64,000 nt of DNA from Darksidea phi (GCA_030770425.1 JASJFT010000151.1:47349-111348); one strand, 5' to 3'. Shown: positions 43,485 to 55,563, numbered from the stretch's first letter. A program made the numbers and translations. Notes: generated by a model from the letters alone, not told the origin.

Positions 43485-45020
43485 TCAATACGAAAAAGGA
43501 GGATCGCGTTGTGTGCCGTATCTCATGAAGTGAGTCAGAGTCTGTGAATCTTGATATGGCAAGGTCGTTGTAGCCCTTGGGATAGGGGAACTGGTAGGCC
43601 CCCGGATATGATTCCCGGTTATACGGGTTGGGTTCGGGCTAAGCATTGTCGGTACTCCACCATAAGCGTCGTAGGCGGTGAGAGCGGCGGGGTCTGGAAC
43701 ACTAAGGTAGCCGTTGTGTGGCGGGATGTGCATGATTGTAGGTTGGCTCATCGATGTCGTAGTCCAGTTCCATTGCGGACTGTGAGTGACGTGCGTAATT
43801 TGCGGTTGCTGAACGTGTGTGAAACTCGACGAGGCGCCAATAGGATTGAATGAGTTCTGCGATGTCCAGTTGGAGTAACGCTCGCTTTCGGGTGGCCACG
43901 AGTAATTTGTCTCGGGCGTAGACACCTGGGTATGGGTGTGTTGAAAGTCATCATGGACACTAGAGGTATAGGAAATATCATCATCGTCCGTAGTAGAGTG
44001 AGACGCGCTGGGTTCCGGGCTAGCTGCGGGTGGCGGCAACGTGATGCCTTGATTTTGGTAGCGTCGGACAAGGACCGTGTAGCTTTGATGGTCAACTTGG
44101 TGCTACTGAGCGCCAGAACAGAAACGTACCGGTTCTTGATACAATTCTTAGACCGCCCTGCAAAGTGATGTCGTTGGATGTCTTTCCAATGCCGACCTAG
44201 CTTCTGTACCGCCTCAATAAGCACCTTGTCCTGCATCGTGTAAGTTGGTTGTTGAGCTGAATGCAGAGACTGAGAACTCACCTCTCCATCGCACCATTCG
44301 CTACGATCTAGGTCGGGATCCAGTGACTGTTGCCACCGTTTTGCACACTCTGGGCCCGCGTCAGCGCCTGATATCGCCCGGCCGCAGGACAGACGGTGTT
44401 AACTTACGGTCTGCACTTCGCGATCCTACGGTATTCGCCACCAGGGTCCATCTAGAGAGTCAAATGAGCAACCGAGCATGCGGATAAATAACCGGAGAGC
44501 ATACCTTTGACCATACTGCTGGACACCTCTTGCAAGCTGGACATCTTCACTCTTCGACCACTGCCCTTTCTTCAATCCTCCGGCCACCGAGTTATGCCAT
44601 CTTTTACGGCAGTCCTTGTTCGTTCTCCCGGGGAGCTTTGCTGCAATTCTACACCTGCGAAAGTCTTAGTTGGCTGCACGAGGTGGGGAGAGCAAAATGG
44701 CGACATACCAGTCTTTTACTTCGCCTTCGGACACTATGGTCTTTGGTTAGTAGACAGTTTCTGAAGCTAAGATTACGGGATTATGACCAAGCAAGATAAA
44801 CGGACACACGCAAGTAGATGCGGCGGCGGACTCATGTGCCAACTGTAGCATTCTCTTCCCGTTGCTGGCCGCGGAGATTCGCAATGCATTACCGTTGGCA
44901 AGGGTGTATCAGAACTATGTACGTACATTGGGCTTCCACTTGTTCACGAAGTTTCTGATCTTCTGAAACGGTCCATTTTCTCGGCTGACGCCCCACGGGC
45001 TTTGTGGTGGATAGCAACAT
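43485..45020 (-). CDS. Multi-repeat MYB/SANT transcription factor
   Basis: Seven exons (45020..44927, 44733..44709, 44654..44505, 44451..44408, 44349..44282, 44230..44130, 44082..43485; one 193-bp and five 47-58-bp introns) encode 359 aa. The N-terminal third holds three consecutive MYB repeats whose Trp spacing is restored only by the splices: KWTVSEDQKLREQVEAQ..WCRIAAKLPGRTNKDCRKRWHN, QWSKSEDVQLARGVQQYGQRWTLVANTVGSRSADQCAKRW, and GEDKVLIEAVQKLGRHWKDIQRHHFAGRSKNCIKNRY. The rest is Ser/Thr/Pro-rich and probably an activation region (SYTSSVHDDFQHTHTQVSTP). Such factors bind DNA in the nucleus; targets are unknown. The seven-exon model is internally consistent but untested, and the first intron is the least certain part. 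Confidence 0.72.
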
Positions 45021-46737
45021 GATGGTAACCCAGATCAACCCGCGCTAGCGAACCTAAACCCGATGGTTGTCTGAACGAAGAGTTCGGCGGAGGAGATGGT
45101 CGTGGTGGTACTTGAGGAGAACGAGCGATTGAGAGCCGAACAGCGCTGCCAGGCTTTGCAAGACTTGAGCATTTATGTGCAATGAGTGACGATGATAGAG
45201 GATGAGAAAATAGACCGGAGGCCTGACCGTGCTTTAAAGGCTAAACCAAATGCAACGAGGGATCACTGAACGCAAGCCTGCAAAAAGGGTCTGTTCGGCG
45301 TGGGTAACGAGACTGCCTTGGCAAAACAGGATATTTCGGCGACTCTCCATGATTGGGCTCATATTGTTAGTCGACAAGAGCGCTCGTCTGCAGGCTCCTC
45401 TAATAGCCCAAGGCGGGACAGTGCGCTGCATTGAGGCTTCGCACTGTGCGGCAATAGCGCTGGGTAGGGCTTTTTGTCCAACGGCAGCTACGGTAATGTT
45501 GGCCAACGGCTAGATCCCCAAGTGGAAAGTCGCTGCGAATCCCCGGTAGGCCTAGAGTAGCATACACCGCTGAGCTTACAGTAGGGTTGTCTCATACAGA
45601 TCGTAATAAGCTTATTGCTCCACACGACCCAGCTTACGTTTGGAACAGGGATAGACGAATCGCCGAACCGGGGGGAGTGTGCTTGCATGATGGTGGCCCC
45701 AGAGGGCGGAGAAGAAGCACGCCGTCTCGGTGCAGTAATCAGACAGGAGTGAGTGGTGGTCGACTGGTGGTAGGATTGATGCGTTGATCCATCTCAGCAG
45801 CAGACGTATGTTGTGGCTCGGCTGGGACTTCTTGGCTCGTGGAGTCGAGCGGGCACCGGCCAGCACAATGCAACGTGACGGTAGTTGTCCGATAAAAGGA
45901 CGGTGCGTTCAGCTTGAAGACAGAAACACAGTGGCTCCATGATGAACCAGCTCGTTGTAACCCCACGGTTGCTGACTGATTAGGGTGAAACTCAACTCAG
46001 CCAGCCGGGGTGCCTGCCAAGGGCATCACGCCTATGACACAAGATGCCGAGCTGAGACGAAGAGGCAGTATAATGACGCGCAGAGGCGTCGGAGGTGGAG
46101 CGTGAGCGCAGAGAAGAGGTGGGGGGTGTGGACTGTGGTGTTGTAACGCATCGGCACGAACTGGCCAATGGTTTGTACAGTCGGCAAGCATCGAGACTGT
46201 CGTCTAGGACAGATGTCTTGGATTCAGTGTTATCACGGACCTACATCTTCACGAAATCTCGGATCCCGATTGTATTGAGATCAACCGCTACGTCTGCTTG
46301 TGTCTGATCTATGTCTTTAGCACATGTACGCCTCTGCTATTCGCAGAGAGCATTGTCCTGAGCCTCTCCCACCGCCATTTTACTCTAGCGCTAGGTTGAA
46401 CCGTGCAATGCTACTAGCCATCAGCTGCAGACCGCCTACAGCACCTGAAACCTTCCACTTCATGGGCAACGGCACGCATGAGGAAGGCTTCGAAAAAGAT
46501 GACTGTTCGCTTCTTGCAGAGCGGTTCAAGCCCCGTTCGGGGCGCGGAGTTGTTAAGAGCCCGTTCGGTGCGCGGCGAGGCTAAGGGCCCGTTCAGCAAC
46601 CATGCCGGCTGAGTAATTCCTCCGATGGCCTTCTGCAAACGGTAAATCCTAGTTGGTTGCACTCATGGAGTCAAAGAGTTTGCTTGGAGGTGTCGGCGTC
46701 TGTCATCTCATGCTAGACGCACCCTGTAGCCCCCGAG
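45021..46737. other. Intergenic, no gene recognised; short GC-rich repeat near right end
   Basis: 1.72 kb upstream of the MYB gene and downstream of FYV7. Open frames are short and featureless. A GC-rich triple repeat with hairpin potential lies at 46529-46600 (listed separately). Confidence 0.4.
46529..46600. repeat. Imperfect 28-bp tandem repeat with hairpin potential
   Basis: Two near-identical 28-29-bp units (46529-46557, 46558-46585) and a partial third share AGCCC(C)GTTCGG and end GGCTAAG or GTTAAG. The first unit contains GCCCCGTTCGGGGC, which can fold into a 5-bp GC stem with a four-base loop. It lies 140-210 bp beyond the FYV7 stop codon. Confidence 0.5.
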
Positions 46738-47401
46738 TCATGCCGTCTTGCCCATGATCCGCTTCGCCTTCTCTAGCAGCACTGTACTCTCCCGACCAAG
46801 CTTCCTCTGGCCATTGGGTCCTCCGCTTCTCGCCTTGGCCATGACCTTTCGAAACCGTTCCCTCTCCGCAAGCCGGCCTGCTCGTTCTCTCTCGGCCTCA
46901 TCGCGTGCCTTTCTGCGTGCCGCTGCTTCCTCCTCATTCTTGCGCGCAAGCTCTGCCTCCTTCTTGAAGGGCTGTGGGCGCGGCCGTTTCCTCCTCCGGT
47001 CGGGGTGCTGCGTGTGTTCGGGTGCGGGCTCGGGCGAGCGCTCCGCCAGCATCTTCACACGGTCTGGATGTGGGTCGAGCGTGGGTTCGGGCACAGGCTC
47101 GGGGGGTGCATCTGTGCTGGCATCGTCGTCGTCACGGCTGTAAACTGATTTCTGTGTCGTTCCATCCTCACGTGCTTTTAGCTTGGCGTACTGCTTCTTC
47201 AGCTTCGCTTTATGGATGAGGTCCTTTTTGATTTTCTGTACTGCGCTCGAGTTAGTGGATGTCGCGGATGCGGTGCACGAAATGCTCACCTTTGCGCTTG
47301 TATGTGCCGTCGGGCAGATTCGCCGGGCCCACAGAAAAGCCCTTCTTGTGCCTCTTTACCGGCCTGGCTACCTCGTCGGCACCCCGTCGTTTTGAGGCCA
47401 T
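46738..47401 (-). CDS. FYV7: rRNA-processing protein FYV7
   Basis: Two exons (47401..47290 and 47240..46738; 49-bp intron) encode 204 aa. The N-terminus [22 protein letters not shown] continues across the splice into [20 protein letters not shown], the conserved Fyv7 block. The acceptor used (GCGCAG) is the one that keeps frame; a nearby second AG would break it. The remainder is a highly charged helix ([20 protein letters not shown]) ending in [19 protein letters not shown], as expected. Fyv7 is a small nucleolar protein of the small-subunit processome, needed for 18S rRNA maturation. The gene is divergent from the Atos-like gene across 373 bp. Confidence 0.82.
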
Positions 47402-47774
47402 GGTGCGAGAGATGGTTGTCGTGCGGCGAGGAGGGCACCGAGGGAAAGTTGGGAAAGCTTCGCAGCTTGGCAAAAAAGCGGGACCTCTATCAGCGAGCGA
47501 TTGCACATTAGAGAGCTCCGCCGCTCCGCGCTCCGTCTTTGTCAATGCGTCATCGTCCACGCAATCGGGCAGAGAGCTCGTCAGTTACCTAACCATGCAA
47601 AGCTGGCAGTGGCGCCAGCGCACTACTTCTTCCAAGCTTGTCGCAGAGTCTGCTGCTCCCGCCAGCACCTGATCCAAGTGTCGCCCCGCCATCGTAACGG
47701 CCAACCCTCGACGTCCTCGACGCCCTTGACAACCTCCCTATCTATGCTCCTCTTTACAACAAACCGCCGTCGTC
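47402..47774. promoter_or_regulatory. Diverg­ent promoter region FYV7 / Atos-like gene
   Basis: 373 bp between divergent start codons. No distinct box was identified. Confidence 0.4.
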
Positions 47775-50152
47775 ATGCCCATTTTTCATGATCCCCACGA
47801 AAGCCCGCCGCAGCGGCCGGCTTCTCGCCATTCGTCATCTACCGTAGACTCGAATCCCGGCTTGGAAGTGAGCGCTGCTGCTCTTGGCCACAGTCGCAAA
47901 CCTACCGTGCTCGACCGTGTGGAACTCATCGGGCTGATAAAGAGAGCGAACAGTCCGTCATGGCAGCAGCAGTATATAGGTGTACGTTGATGCGGCGCAC
48001 GGTTTCATCTTTGGGCTATAGTAACTGAACTCCCCAGCATGGCCGTCCTCACACCGCCAGCCCCGAGCCCCGACCCACCTCTCGAGACAGACCGAAGACT
48101 CCTCGCCTTGCCTCCGCGCACAATAAACATTCACAACCTTCCACGCCCGACCTACTCCGAGATCATGCCTCGGCAGGCTTGGAGATAGAGCGTCCGCGGT
48201 CCGCTCTGCATGCAGGAGACTTCAGAGGAAAGGAAGCGGAGGCACAGTATGCCACTCCGTCTTCGTCCGGTCTATCTCTTGCGACCTCACCAGTGGTCCC
48301 ATGGAACCAGTCGTTTCCAGCCGCTGCACATCCTTCAAGCCAGGCTGAATCACCCTACGTCTTCCAGGAAGCTCTGAACTACGAACCGCGGCCCACAGTG
48401 CGGACAAGGGCGGTATCACAATCGCCATTTACATCATTTGCCTTTCTGCCTCCGACGAGTCCGCTTGTGCAGCAGTCAAACAATACCGATCTTGACTTTT
48501 CCTCCCGGCCTAGCTCTAGACAACCGTCCAAGAGTCCGGAAAGGAGCAATCGACGCCACACCTTCTCACCACAATCCTTTCAAACCTTTCAGTCAACCCA
48601 GATGGCACGGTCCGCTTCCGGAACCCCAGCGGCCCGTCATTTGAGAAAGGGAACGACCATACCTTATCAGGCACATCAGCCAAGGCGGTCACTCACTTCT
48701 TTCAACCAGCCCCAGTCACGTTCCAGCCCACAAACGCCGTTCCTTGGTTCTCGAAGACCATCCTTCTCTTCCGATGTCTCACCTTTGCACCATGCACCCA
48801 TGGTGGGATCCTACGAGGAGTCCATCTTACGGGGAAGAATGTCTACGACACCCTCGCGGCCCCTAGATTTCATTGCTAAGATTGGGGTTCTGGGAAGGGG
48901 TCAGTGCAAGTCCAATTTAAGATGCCCTCCCCATGTAACGGTCCCGTTCCCAGCTGTGTTCTACAGCTATTCCTCGGGAAATGGCCGCATATCAGATGAT
49001 TCGCCAAGTCCCTATGTAGGACTCATAGATCTCGAGAACTCACTGTCCCCACCTGAGGAGAGTAGTGAAGCAAGCAAGCGGAAGCGTCGACAAGCAGTGC
49101 CCAACCCAGACCAGGACGAGTTCGGGTTCAAGCACGAGGTCGAAGAACAAGATCCTACGTACAGATCTAAAGAGGACATCCGACGGAGAGAGAAGAAGAG
49201 GAGGAGATCGGCATCGCCAAAAGCCCCCCCCGGTGGGAGCTACCGCATCCCTCAGCAAGGCCAGCTACAGATTGTACTCAAAAATCCGAACAAGACCGCC
49301 GTAAAACTCTTTCTAGTCCCCTATGATCTCTCCGACATGGAACCCGGTCAGAAAACTTTCATCCGCCAGCGCAGCTATTCTGCAGGCCCCATTATCGACA
49401 TGCCCCTCTCATCGCGAAAGAACCTAGGCACGGATCGCCCCGAAGCCGCGCTTAGTCATTCTGATGATCCAAACGACCGACCTACCCTACGGTATCTGGT
49501 CCACCTACACTTGTGCTGTCCATCAAAAGGTAGGTACTATCTATACAAGAGCATCCGCGTAGTATTCGCGAATCGCGTCCCAGACGGCAAGGAGAAACTA
49601 CGTAACGAGATCCAACTTCCAGAGCCCCGGTACAGCACGTACAGGCCAACGCGGGACTCGCTTACTGCACCATCGTCAGCAGCAGTGCAGCTCATAGCGG
49701 AAAAGGCGCACCGCCGTCGCAGCGCAGGAATCTCACTTTCGCAACAAGCATACAGCTCCAGCTCGAAACCACACCCACCGCTCCCACCACCAGCTGTCGA
49801 GTTTACCGGCGGGCCCGCGCATTGTAACGACTTCAGCTCGCCCATGTCCACACTCGAGCCAATTCCTTTCAGCTTGTCTCACGTCCCTCTGATACCCTCC
49901 CGACCTTTGTCTCGCGACACCATGGACGTCGGCGAAGGTGGTCCGTTCACGTCACATGCGGCGTCTGAGTCATCCACGATCAGTCCTGGTAGCGGAGTTT
50001 CAGCTTTTGGGAAGCTAAGCAAAGGTGATGTCGGATATGGCGGTAACGCATTCAGCCCGCCCACATCTCCCGGAGCTGGGCTGCTAGCCAGACGGCTGCG
50101 TGGACTCGATGTTCAGCTTGAAGACGATGTGGCATCTGAATCTATGTTCTAA
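47775..50152 (+). CDS. Atos-like (FAM214/DUF4210) nuclear protein
   Basis: Two exons (47775..47981 and 48038..50152; 56-bp intron, donor GTACGT) encode 773 aa. The first 320 residues are disordered and Ser/Pro-rich. The conserved core starts near residue 325 with GSYEESILRGRMSTTPSRP. It runs through LDFIAKIGVLGRGQCKSNLR and RCPPHVTVPFPAVFYSY to SPYVGLIDLEN, the DUF4210/Atos N-domain. A second conserved block (about 469-595) includes GQLQIVLKNPNKTAVKLFLV and LRYLVHLHLCCPSKGRYYLY, the associated C-terminal domain first linked to meiotic chromosome segregation. A basic run (RRREKKRRRSASPK, about 455) may be a nuclear signal. Animal Atos proteins are nuclear transcription regulators; the fungal role is not established to my knowledge. 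Confidence 0.85.
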
Positions 50153-51121
50153 ATCATCACATTTCTTATGTAAATATCTTTCGGCTTGCATGTATATTTG
50201 TTGACAGATGTGGATGGAATACCCCCCGGCGTTTAGTACAGGCATGCAGGAAATCATCCCTCGCAAAGGGAGTGTATTTTGATTAGAGGGTTGGATAGAA
50301 TTCATTCTCCTATTGCCGATGTCAGATCAGTATTCCTTGCTACCGATCACCGGCAAGCACGTGCCATTCGTGCCTACCTTGTGAGCCTATACGGCTCGTA
50401 CTTGATTCGGATGAAATCCCTAACGCATGTCCATCCCCAGCGGATTCTGCGGTGCTGATTTGTAACGCTTCATTACGCCTGCTTCCACCTAGGTCGTAGA
50501 ACCTGAAGCTCCTAGGGTAGATGCAATTGCAACTACCGGTAAACAGAGCTCCTGTCGGTTCCTTGAGTGTTCTCACCTTGATGGCCACATGAATGTACTC
50601 ACGGTTCGACGACGACATCTCAAACGGCGGTTCACTCCCATGATAGCTACGTGTACCCTTATGATCAAATAACAATTCACAAGCAAGAATCTTTCAGCAA
50701 GACCACTAGTAATACCGAAGCTGAGCAGTTCACACATATGTACAAGCAAGCATGCTTGCTGGAGGTCGCGGGAAAGAGGGATAGAATGAGCATCTAGCAA
50801 CGGTGCTTGCTAGCCCCTGCAAGTTCTATGTTGTCTTGTCGAAAGGGTGAGTAGATGATTTATCGAAATCTTTCAAGGAGGGCAATATTCAAGTGATGTT
50901 CGTTCGTTGTCCGCACTACTCCGAATGAAGTTCAAACACTCGAAGCTAAAACATTCTTAAAAACCTTCTAAGGCATGGCCACTGTCGTGTGACGACTTGG
51001 GCAATAGGTATTATGCATCGAGCAGGCTAGGCTTAGTACCATCAAGGTTTGTCATGTCGCGTTCTCCCTTACTGATAGTAGATGCTTGTCTTCAAAATTC
51101 GTATGCGAGGAAAGATTCTTT
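50153..51121. other. Intergenic, no supported gene
   Basis: About 970 bp. A minus-strand open frame (50340..50675) can be read from an internal ATG, but it has no motif and no promoter cue. Confidence 0.35.
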
Positions 51122-51738
51122 CTATTCGCTCATTCGCGGGAGTGTTTGCGTCAATCTGATTAGTGAACTGCCCCGAGACCTCTCAGTGAAGGGGGATTCG
51201 ACAAGAAGTACAAGGAGGCGCGCGTTTCTTGGTTCGCTACCACTAATACCTAGGATCTTCTCATCGACCTTAGGAAAGAATATAACATCACAATACCATC
51301 AAGTATGAGTTGGCCGAACCCTTCCGGAAATGAAAGCCGGTCATGGACCTGACTAAAGGACGGAGCGATTCTAGACACTATGAAGTAGTACTGGGACAGT
51401 GCTCTCGAGCTTAGCTTGGTTTTCGTGAAGGCGTATACGAATATACTTTCGAGTTGGCATTGCTGGTCTTGTGGCTGTAAAGATGATATCAATTTATGTC
51501 GGATCTCTTTTCCATTGGCTTCGATGCTCACCTCTTACCGTCTTCGATGCCTTCCACTACCTTTCGAAGCACGTTTGGCGTTTCTAGCGGCTTAAACTGT
51601 ACATGGACTGGGATCGCCAATTCGTTCGCTTGTGCGGATATTAGCATATGGAGGCAACTAGGAATCCAAGTCTAGGTATCGCATGATTGAGTTGCGGGCA
51701 CCTGCTTTGTCGAACTGTTCCTGGATTCGTTTGTTCAT
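51122..51738 (-). CDS. Possible five-exon hypothetical protein (129 aa)
   Basis: A chain of five exons (51738..51702, 51628..51539, 51474..51392, 51348..51297, 51249..51122) joins in phase through introns of 73, 64, 43, 47 and 47 bp, all GT..AG. It gives 129 residues starting MNKRIQEQFDKAANELAIPV, with KPLETPNVLRKVVEGIED next and a basic middle. A TATA-like TATTATAAATA lies about 75-90 bp before the ATG on this strand. I recognise no domain. Several splice choices were available, so the model could be over-fitted. Part of it overlaps a longer uninterrupted frame (51250..51531) that begins with GTG. It is offered as a candidate only. Confidence 0.35.
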
Positions 51739-52135
51739 GTGCTGATTTGTGCTTGATTTTCTAGTAGTGAGTATATCACTCATCATTGGTCATATAGCTT
51801 GCTAACGCCGCCGCCCGTATTTATAATACACGTGCACTAATACCCCGCTCTGAGGTGTCACGGCTACGTGACAATTGTCCAATAAGAGACTAGCGTAGAA
51901 CGTTATAGTCCCGTTCTGGGTCAAGTGTACGCGGCAATTCTCGTGCGCTGCGACCCATTCACCTCACACCCACCTAAACTTCATTGCCCATCCCGCGAGC
52001 CCCGATAGCAATAGAGCTCATACTAAGCGGGCAAGTGTGATAGCGTACAGCAACACACGCCTTGTGCAGCAGCAACGCCACTTCTACTCGGGTAGTGTGA
52101 TAGTGCACCTCGCGCAGGACACCTTTGCAGTCGAC
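51739..52135. promoter_or_regulatory. Upstream region of two divergent genes
   Basis: About 400 bp between the possible five-exon gene and the zinc-cluster factor. It contains TATTATAAATA near 51815-51830 on the minus strand. Confidence 0.35.
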
Positions 52136-53691
52136 ATGTCTGGTGGCCTTCGCAAGTACCATACGAAGACGAGGAACGGTTGCTCGCAGTGCAAAAAGCG
52201 CCGGTATATAACCGTCCTTTATTGTCTCTCGTCATCATGTTTTGGCAAAAGCGCCTGCTAATCATACCACGTATTTAGGAAGAAGGTATGAGACATGTCA
52301 CATCATCAGGGAAAAGAAGCATCAAGAAGGCTGAACGTAGCGCGGGAGCTAGCGAGCCACGCCAATCCGCGTAGACTTGACGAGACGATCTCCGCCGATG
52401 AACGGCTAGCTAACTCAGTATAGTGTGATATGCAAATGCCACGTTGTGGGAAGTGTTTGAAAAGAGGCACAATGTGCGATTTTACCGCTTGGTGCGCCTC
52501 TGTCATCCCGGTATATGAAAAGGCGTTTGCACAGTGTGTCCCCACGGCTCCCTACTGTGCATATGGGACACTGATTGGTGAGATAGGGTCGTATCTACCG
52601 ACGGGCTGCTTGCATCCCCAACACCCTTGCCGACACTCGAAGCACAGGATGTGGAGCTCCTGCGGCACTATGCAACGCAATCTTCTCTGACGCTGGCTCC
52701 TAGAGACACCGTGTTCGTTTTCCAGGTGAACGTGCCGGGCGAGGCAAAGTCCCATCTCTATTTGATGCATAGCGTACTGGCTTTTTCTGCACTGCATCTT
52801 TCGTCCGTCGATATCCGAAATCGTGGTCGGCTGAGCCAACTTGCCAGCAAACATCATGAACAAGCTTTGGCCGCCTTTCGCGAGTCTGTGCAAGAAGTCA
52901 ACGAGGACAATGGCAGTGCTATCACTGCATTCTCCTTCTTGATTGTCGTTTACACCCTCGGCCTCCCAATTGTCTACGGCTTTGCCAGCGTACCAAGCCC
53001 GCTATCTAGCTTTATCGAGGTCCTCCAGGTGTTAAGAAGGGCATGGTCTGCTATCAACCCCGCTCACACGGGCGTAGAGAGTGGCAAACTCCGGGAGTTG
53101 ATTAGACCATTGCCGAGTCGACGCAAGGAATGCGTGATGCATGCCAAGGCAAAAAGAGTCGTGCGCTTCCTTGACTACTTCCTGGATAGCTCGCCCATGT
53201 GCGAGAAAGAAAACGAGAATGTATACCGAGAGGCACTGAGCCACTGGGAATATTTCGTTATGAACTCTCCATGCAAACCACCGCTTTGGGCACACGCACT
53301 AGTATGGCCGATGACGGTTCCCTATCCCTTTTTCCAGCTCATGCTAGAAAAAAAGCCTTACGCGATGGTTCTCCTGGCGACTTGGATGATAGCTCTTTAT
53401 CGGGCGCCGAATATGTGGTTTAATGCGTGGGCGAAGGAAGTCGTTACCGATATCTGGAACTCCGCGGACGAGGAGACAAGGAAGGCGTTGATGTGGCCGG
53501 CGGAAGTGATTGGCATCATCCCAAAGAAGGATCATCCCAGTGACTGTGTATGCTGGGACTGCAGTGAGGGAACGCAGTATGTGAAGGTGCGGGATGCAGC
53601 AGCCGCGGTTTTGGTGGACAGGACGAAGAAAGCAGAAGATGGAGTTTCTAACCTTCCTTCGCCTGTATGGTCTACTTCTACTTGGTTGTGA
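52136..53691 (+). CDS. Zn2Cys6 fungal transcription factor (with apparent 7-nt exon)
   Basis: Four exons (52136..52203, 52279..52285, 52424..52491, 52587..53691) encode 415 aa. The zinc cluster forms only if a 7-nt exon (GAAGAAG) is included. It then reads GCSQCKKRRKKCDMQMPRCG and CLKRGTMCDF, giving exact C-x2-C-x6-C-x6-C-x2-C-x6-C spacing. The third intron joins FTAW to a long regulatory region. This has LLRHYATQSSLTLAPRDTVF, HLYLMHSVLAFSALHLSS and a C-terminal PYPFFQLMLEKKPYAMVLLA with WFNAWAKEVVTDIW, as in UPC2/ECM22-like sterol-type regulators. It probably acts in the nucleus as a dimer on CGG-type half-sites. Targets are unknown. If the microexon were skipped, the cluster would be destroyed. 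Confidence 0.75.
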
Positions 53692-54992
53692 ACAAGCGGT
53701 CTTGGCGAGGAGTTAGGGTGAGGACTAGGAGTAGGAGAGTAGGAGAGTGGGAGCACAGCCGGCACAGCCCAACGCGTGCCTCAGCGCCCGCTCTGTTGGA
53801 CCTCCTCTCGCATGAGATGCCCGTGTAGAAACCATTCGGCAATCCAAAGCACACTCGCTTCTTCGGATGGGGAGTCGAAGTCTCTCCATCGAAATACCCC
53901 GAGTATTCGTTAAGGGTATCAACAACAACTCCCACCACTACCGACGCCAAGATAACATCAAGGCGAGACCAAGCCGGCACAGGAAACCTCAAACGACCAT
54001 GATCTCCCCAAGCAGACGGCCCCATTCCGCTGTCATCACAATCACATGCCTCATTTCCAGACCTTCGCTGGCCTCGCACGGACGCTTCGGACTACCCTTG
54101 CTTGCACAAGCACTACGTAGCTACCGCCATCGCCCTTCACAGCCTTCTTTCCCAGGGACTCAGTTCTCTGTATTACCCGACGATCGTAGTCTTGACCAAA
54201 AGGAAAGTCAGCGTGCCTGAAGAAACGAGGCGTTTCGAAACGCGCCTGTCTCGCACGGCCTAAGGTCCGATCACGGCTCGGATGGCATCTCTGGCTCGGG
54301 CTTTCCCGCCCCGGCCCCTTTCCTATTCAGGCTCTGCGGGTGTCTGAGTTCGCGCGCGCCTAGCCAATCAGATCGCTGCTCGGGCCTGTAACATCATCAA
54401 GGAGGACCGCTTGGGAAGTTGGAGACTCACGCCCCACGCACAGGACCTCTGCTTCGGGGCATCCCCTAGCACAACTAGGCCAGCCATTACTCAACAATCG
54501 CCTTGGCCCTTCGCACCCGGCATGGGTGGGATCGTCTTTTGCCAATCACTGCCAAGGCACAGGCAAACCTTACGGTCCCCCTTCCTCAGGTCCAATCTGC
54601 GCGGGTAATCTCATGGTCGGTGCGCCTCGTGTGGTTCATCTTAAATGCAAGGGCGAGCCGGAACATAAACTGTTCCGTGGGTGTTGTGCTTTTCTTTCCT
54701 TCAAAGTGATACGCTGCCGTTGAGCCTGTTGCTCCTTCAAGCCACCAACCAATCGCTGACTGGTGCTGCGCCGTTAATCGTCCTTCACTTCCTTCTATAT
54801 ATCGCCGAGGGGTCCCTCTGTTTCGGACTGATTGACGCTTTCATTCATTTTTAGACCGCGTACCTTTCAAAGCAAACAAGGATTTTTGGAACCACGATCG
54901 TCACACATCCACATCAGCTAATCAAGTTCAACAAAGACTATTAACCAAAACGATCATAACGCTTCACGTCCTTCCAATAAACAAGCATTAAA
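53692..54992. promoter_or_regulatory. Intergenic and promoter of secreted-protein gene
   Basis: 1.3 kb with no supported gene. Near the right end a TATATAT box (54796-54802) lies about 190 bp before the secreted-protein start, followed by a CA-rich leader typical of well-expressed fungal genes. Confidence 0.45.
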
Positions 54993-55563
54993 ATGCGCAC
55001 CTCTATCCTCTTCACCGCTCTCGTGAGCACCATTGCCGTCTCCGCTCTGCCCACAACTAGCTCCAGCCAACCTTCAATCGTACGTCTAGCAAGCCTCCAC
55101 CCCGTTACTCTTCCTACCCACTGCCTCAACGAATCCCACTCATACCACCTTCACTTCCGAGCTAACAGTCCTCAGTGCTCATGCGACACATCCACCGGTG
55201 TCGGCGCTACTCTCTTCAAGCAGAACAACCCCACGACATGTGGCAACGTCGCATCCGACTACACGACCATCCCTGAAGGACAAGGTTGCATCGACCTGAG
55301 CAGTTTCTTCGGCAGCTGGGAAAACAACGTGGGCGCTTTGGTTGTGGCGAAAGGGCAGAAGTGCGAATTCTATACGTAAGTGATAACTATCATGTATGAA
55401 AGCATACATTGAACGCATCGCTAAAAATCACTCTAGCGAATTCAGCTGCCCCCCAGCAAACGCCCCGCTCTGCCTCGGCAGCGAGACCGAACCCATTATC
55501 AAGAAGACTATTCCAAAGGCATACCAGGGCACGATCAAGAGCGCCAAGTGCCACAAGCTCTGA
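54993..55563 (+). CDS. Small secreted eight-cysteine protein (effector-like)
   Basis: Three exons (54993..55079, 55176..55375, 55437..55563; introns 96 and 61 bp) encode 137 aa. Residues 1-19 (MRTSILFTALVSTIAVSAL) are a signal peptide. The mature part carries eight cysteines (CSC, TTCG, QGC, QKC, FSC, PLC, AKC), an even number fitting four disulfides, and contains SWENNVGALVVAKGQKCEFY. The first intron could be read through, since the frame stays open. The spliced form removes 32 residues including one extra cysteine and has good donor and acceptor sites, so I prefer it. A TATA box and long leader precede it. The pattern fits candidate effectors or cell-wall-associated proteins; no family is recognised. 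Confidence 0.7.

Noticed and set aside
46521..46600. Possible tRNA (GGTTCAAGCC resembles a T-arm)
   Set aside because: No matching acceptor stem, D-arm or anticodon arm; the sequence is better explained by the 28-bp repeats.
51250..51531. 93-aa uninterrupted minus-strand frame as a gene of its own
   Set aside because: It starts with GTG at what looks like an intron donor; the spliced five-exon reading fits splice signals better, though that is also uncertain.
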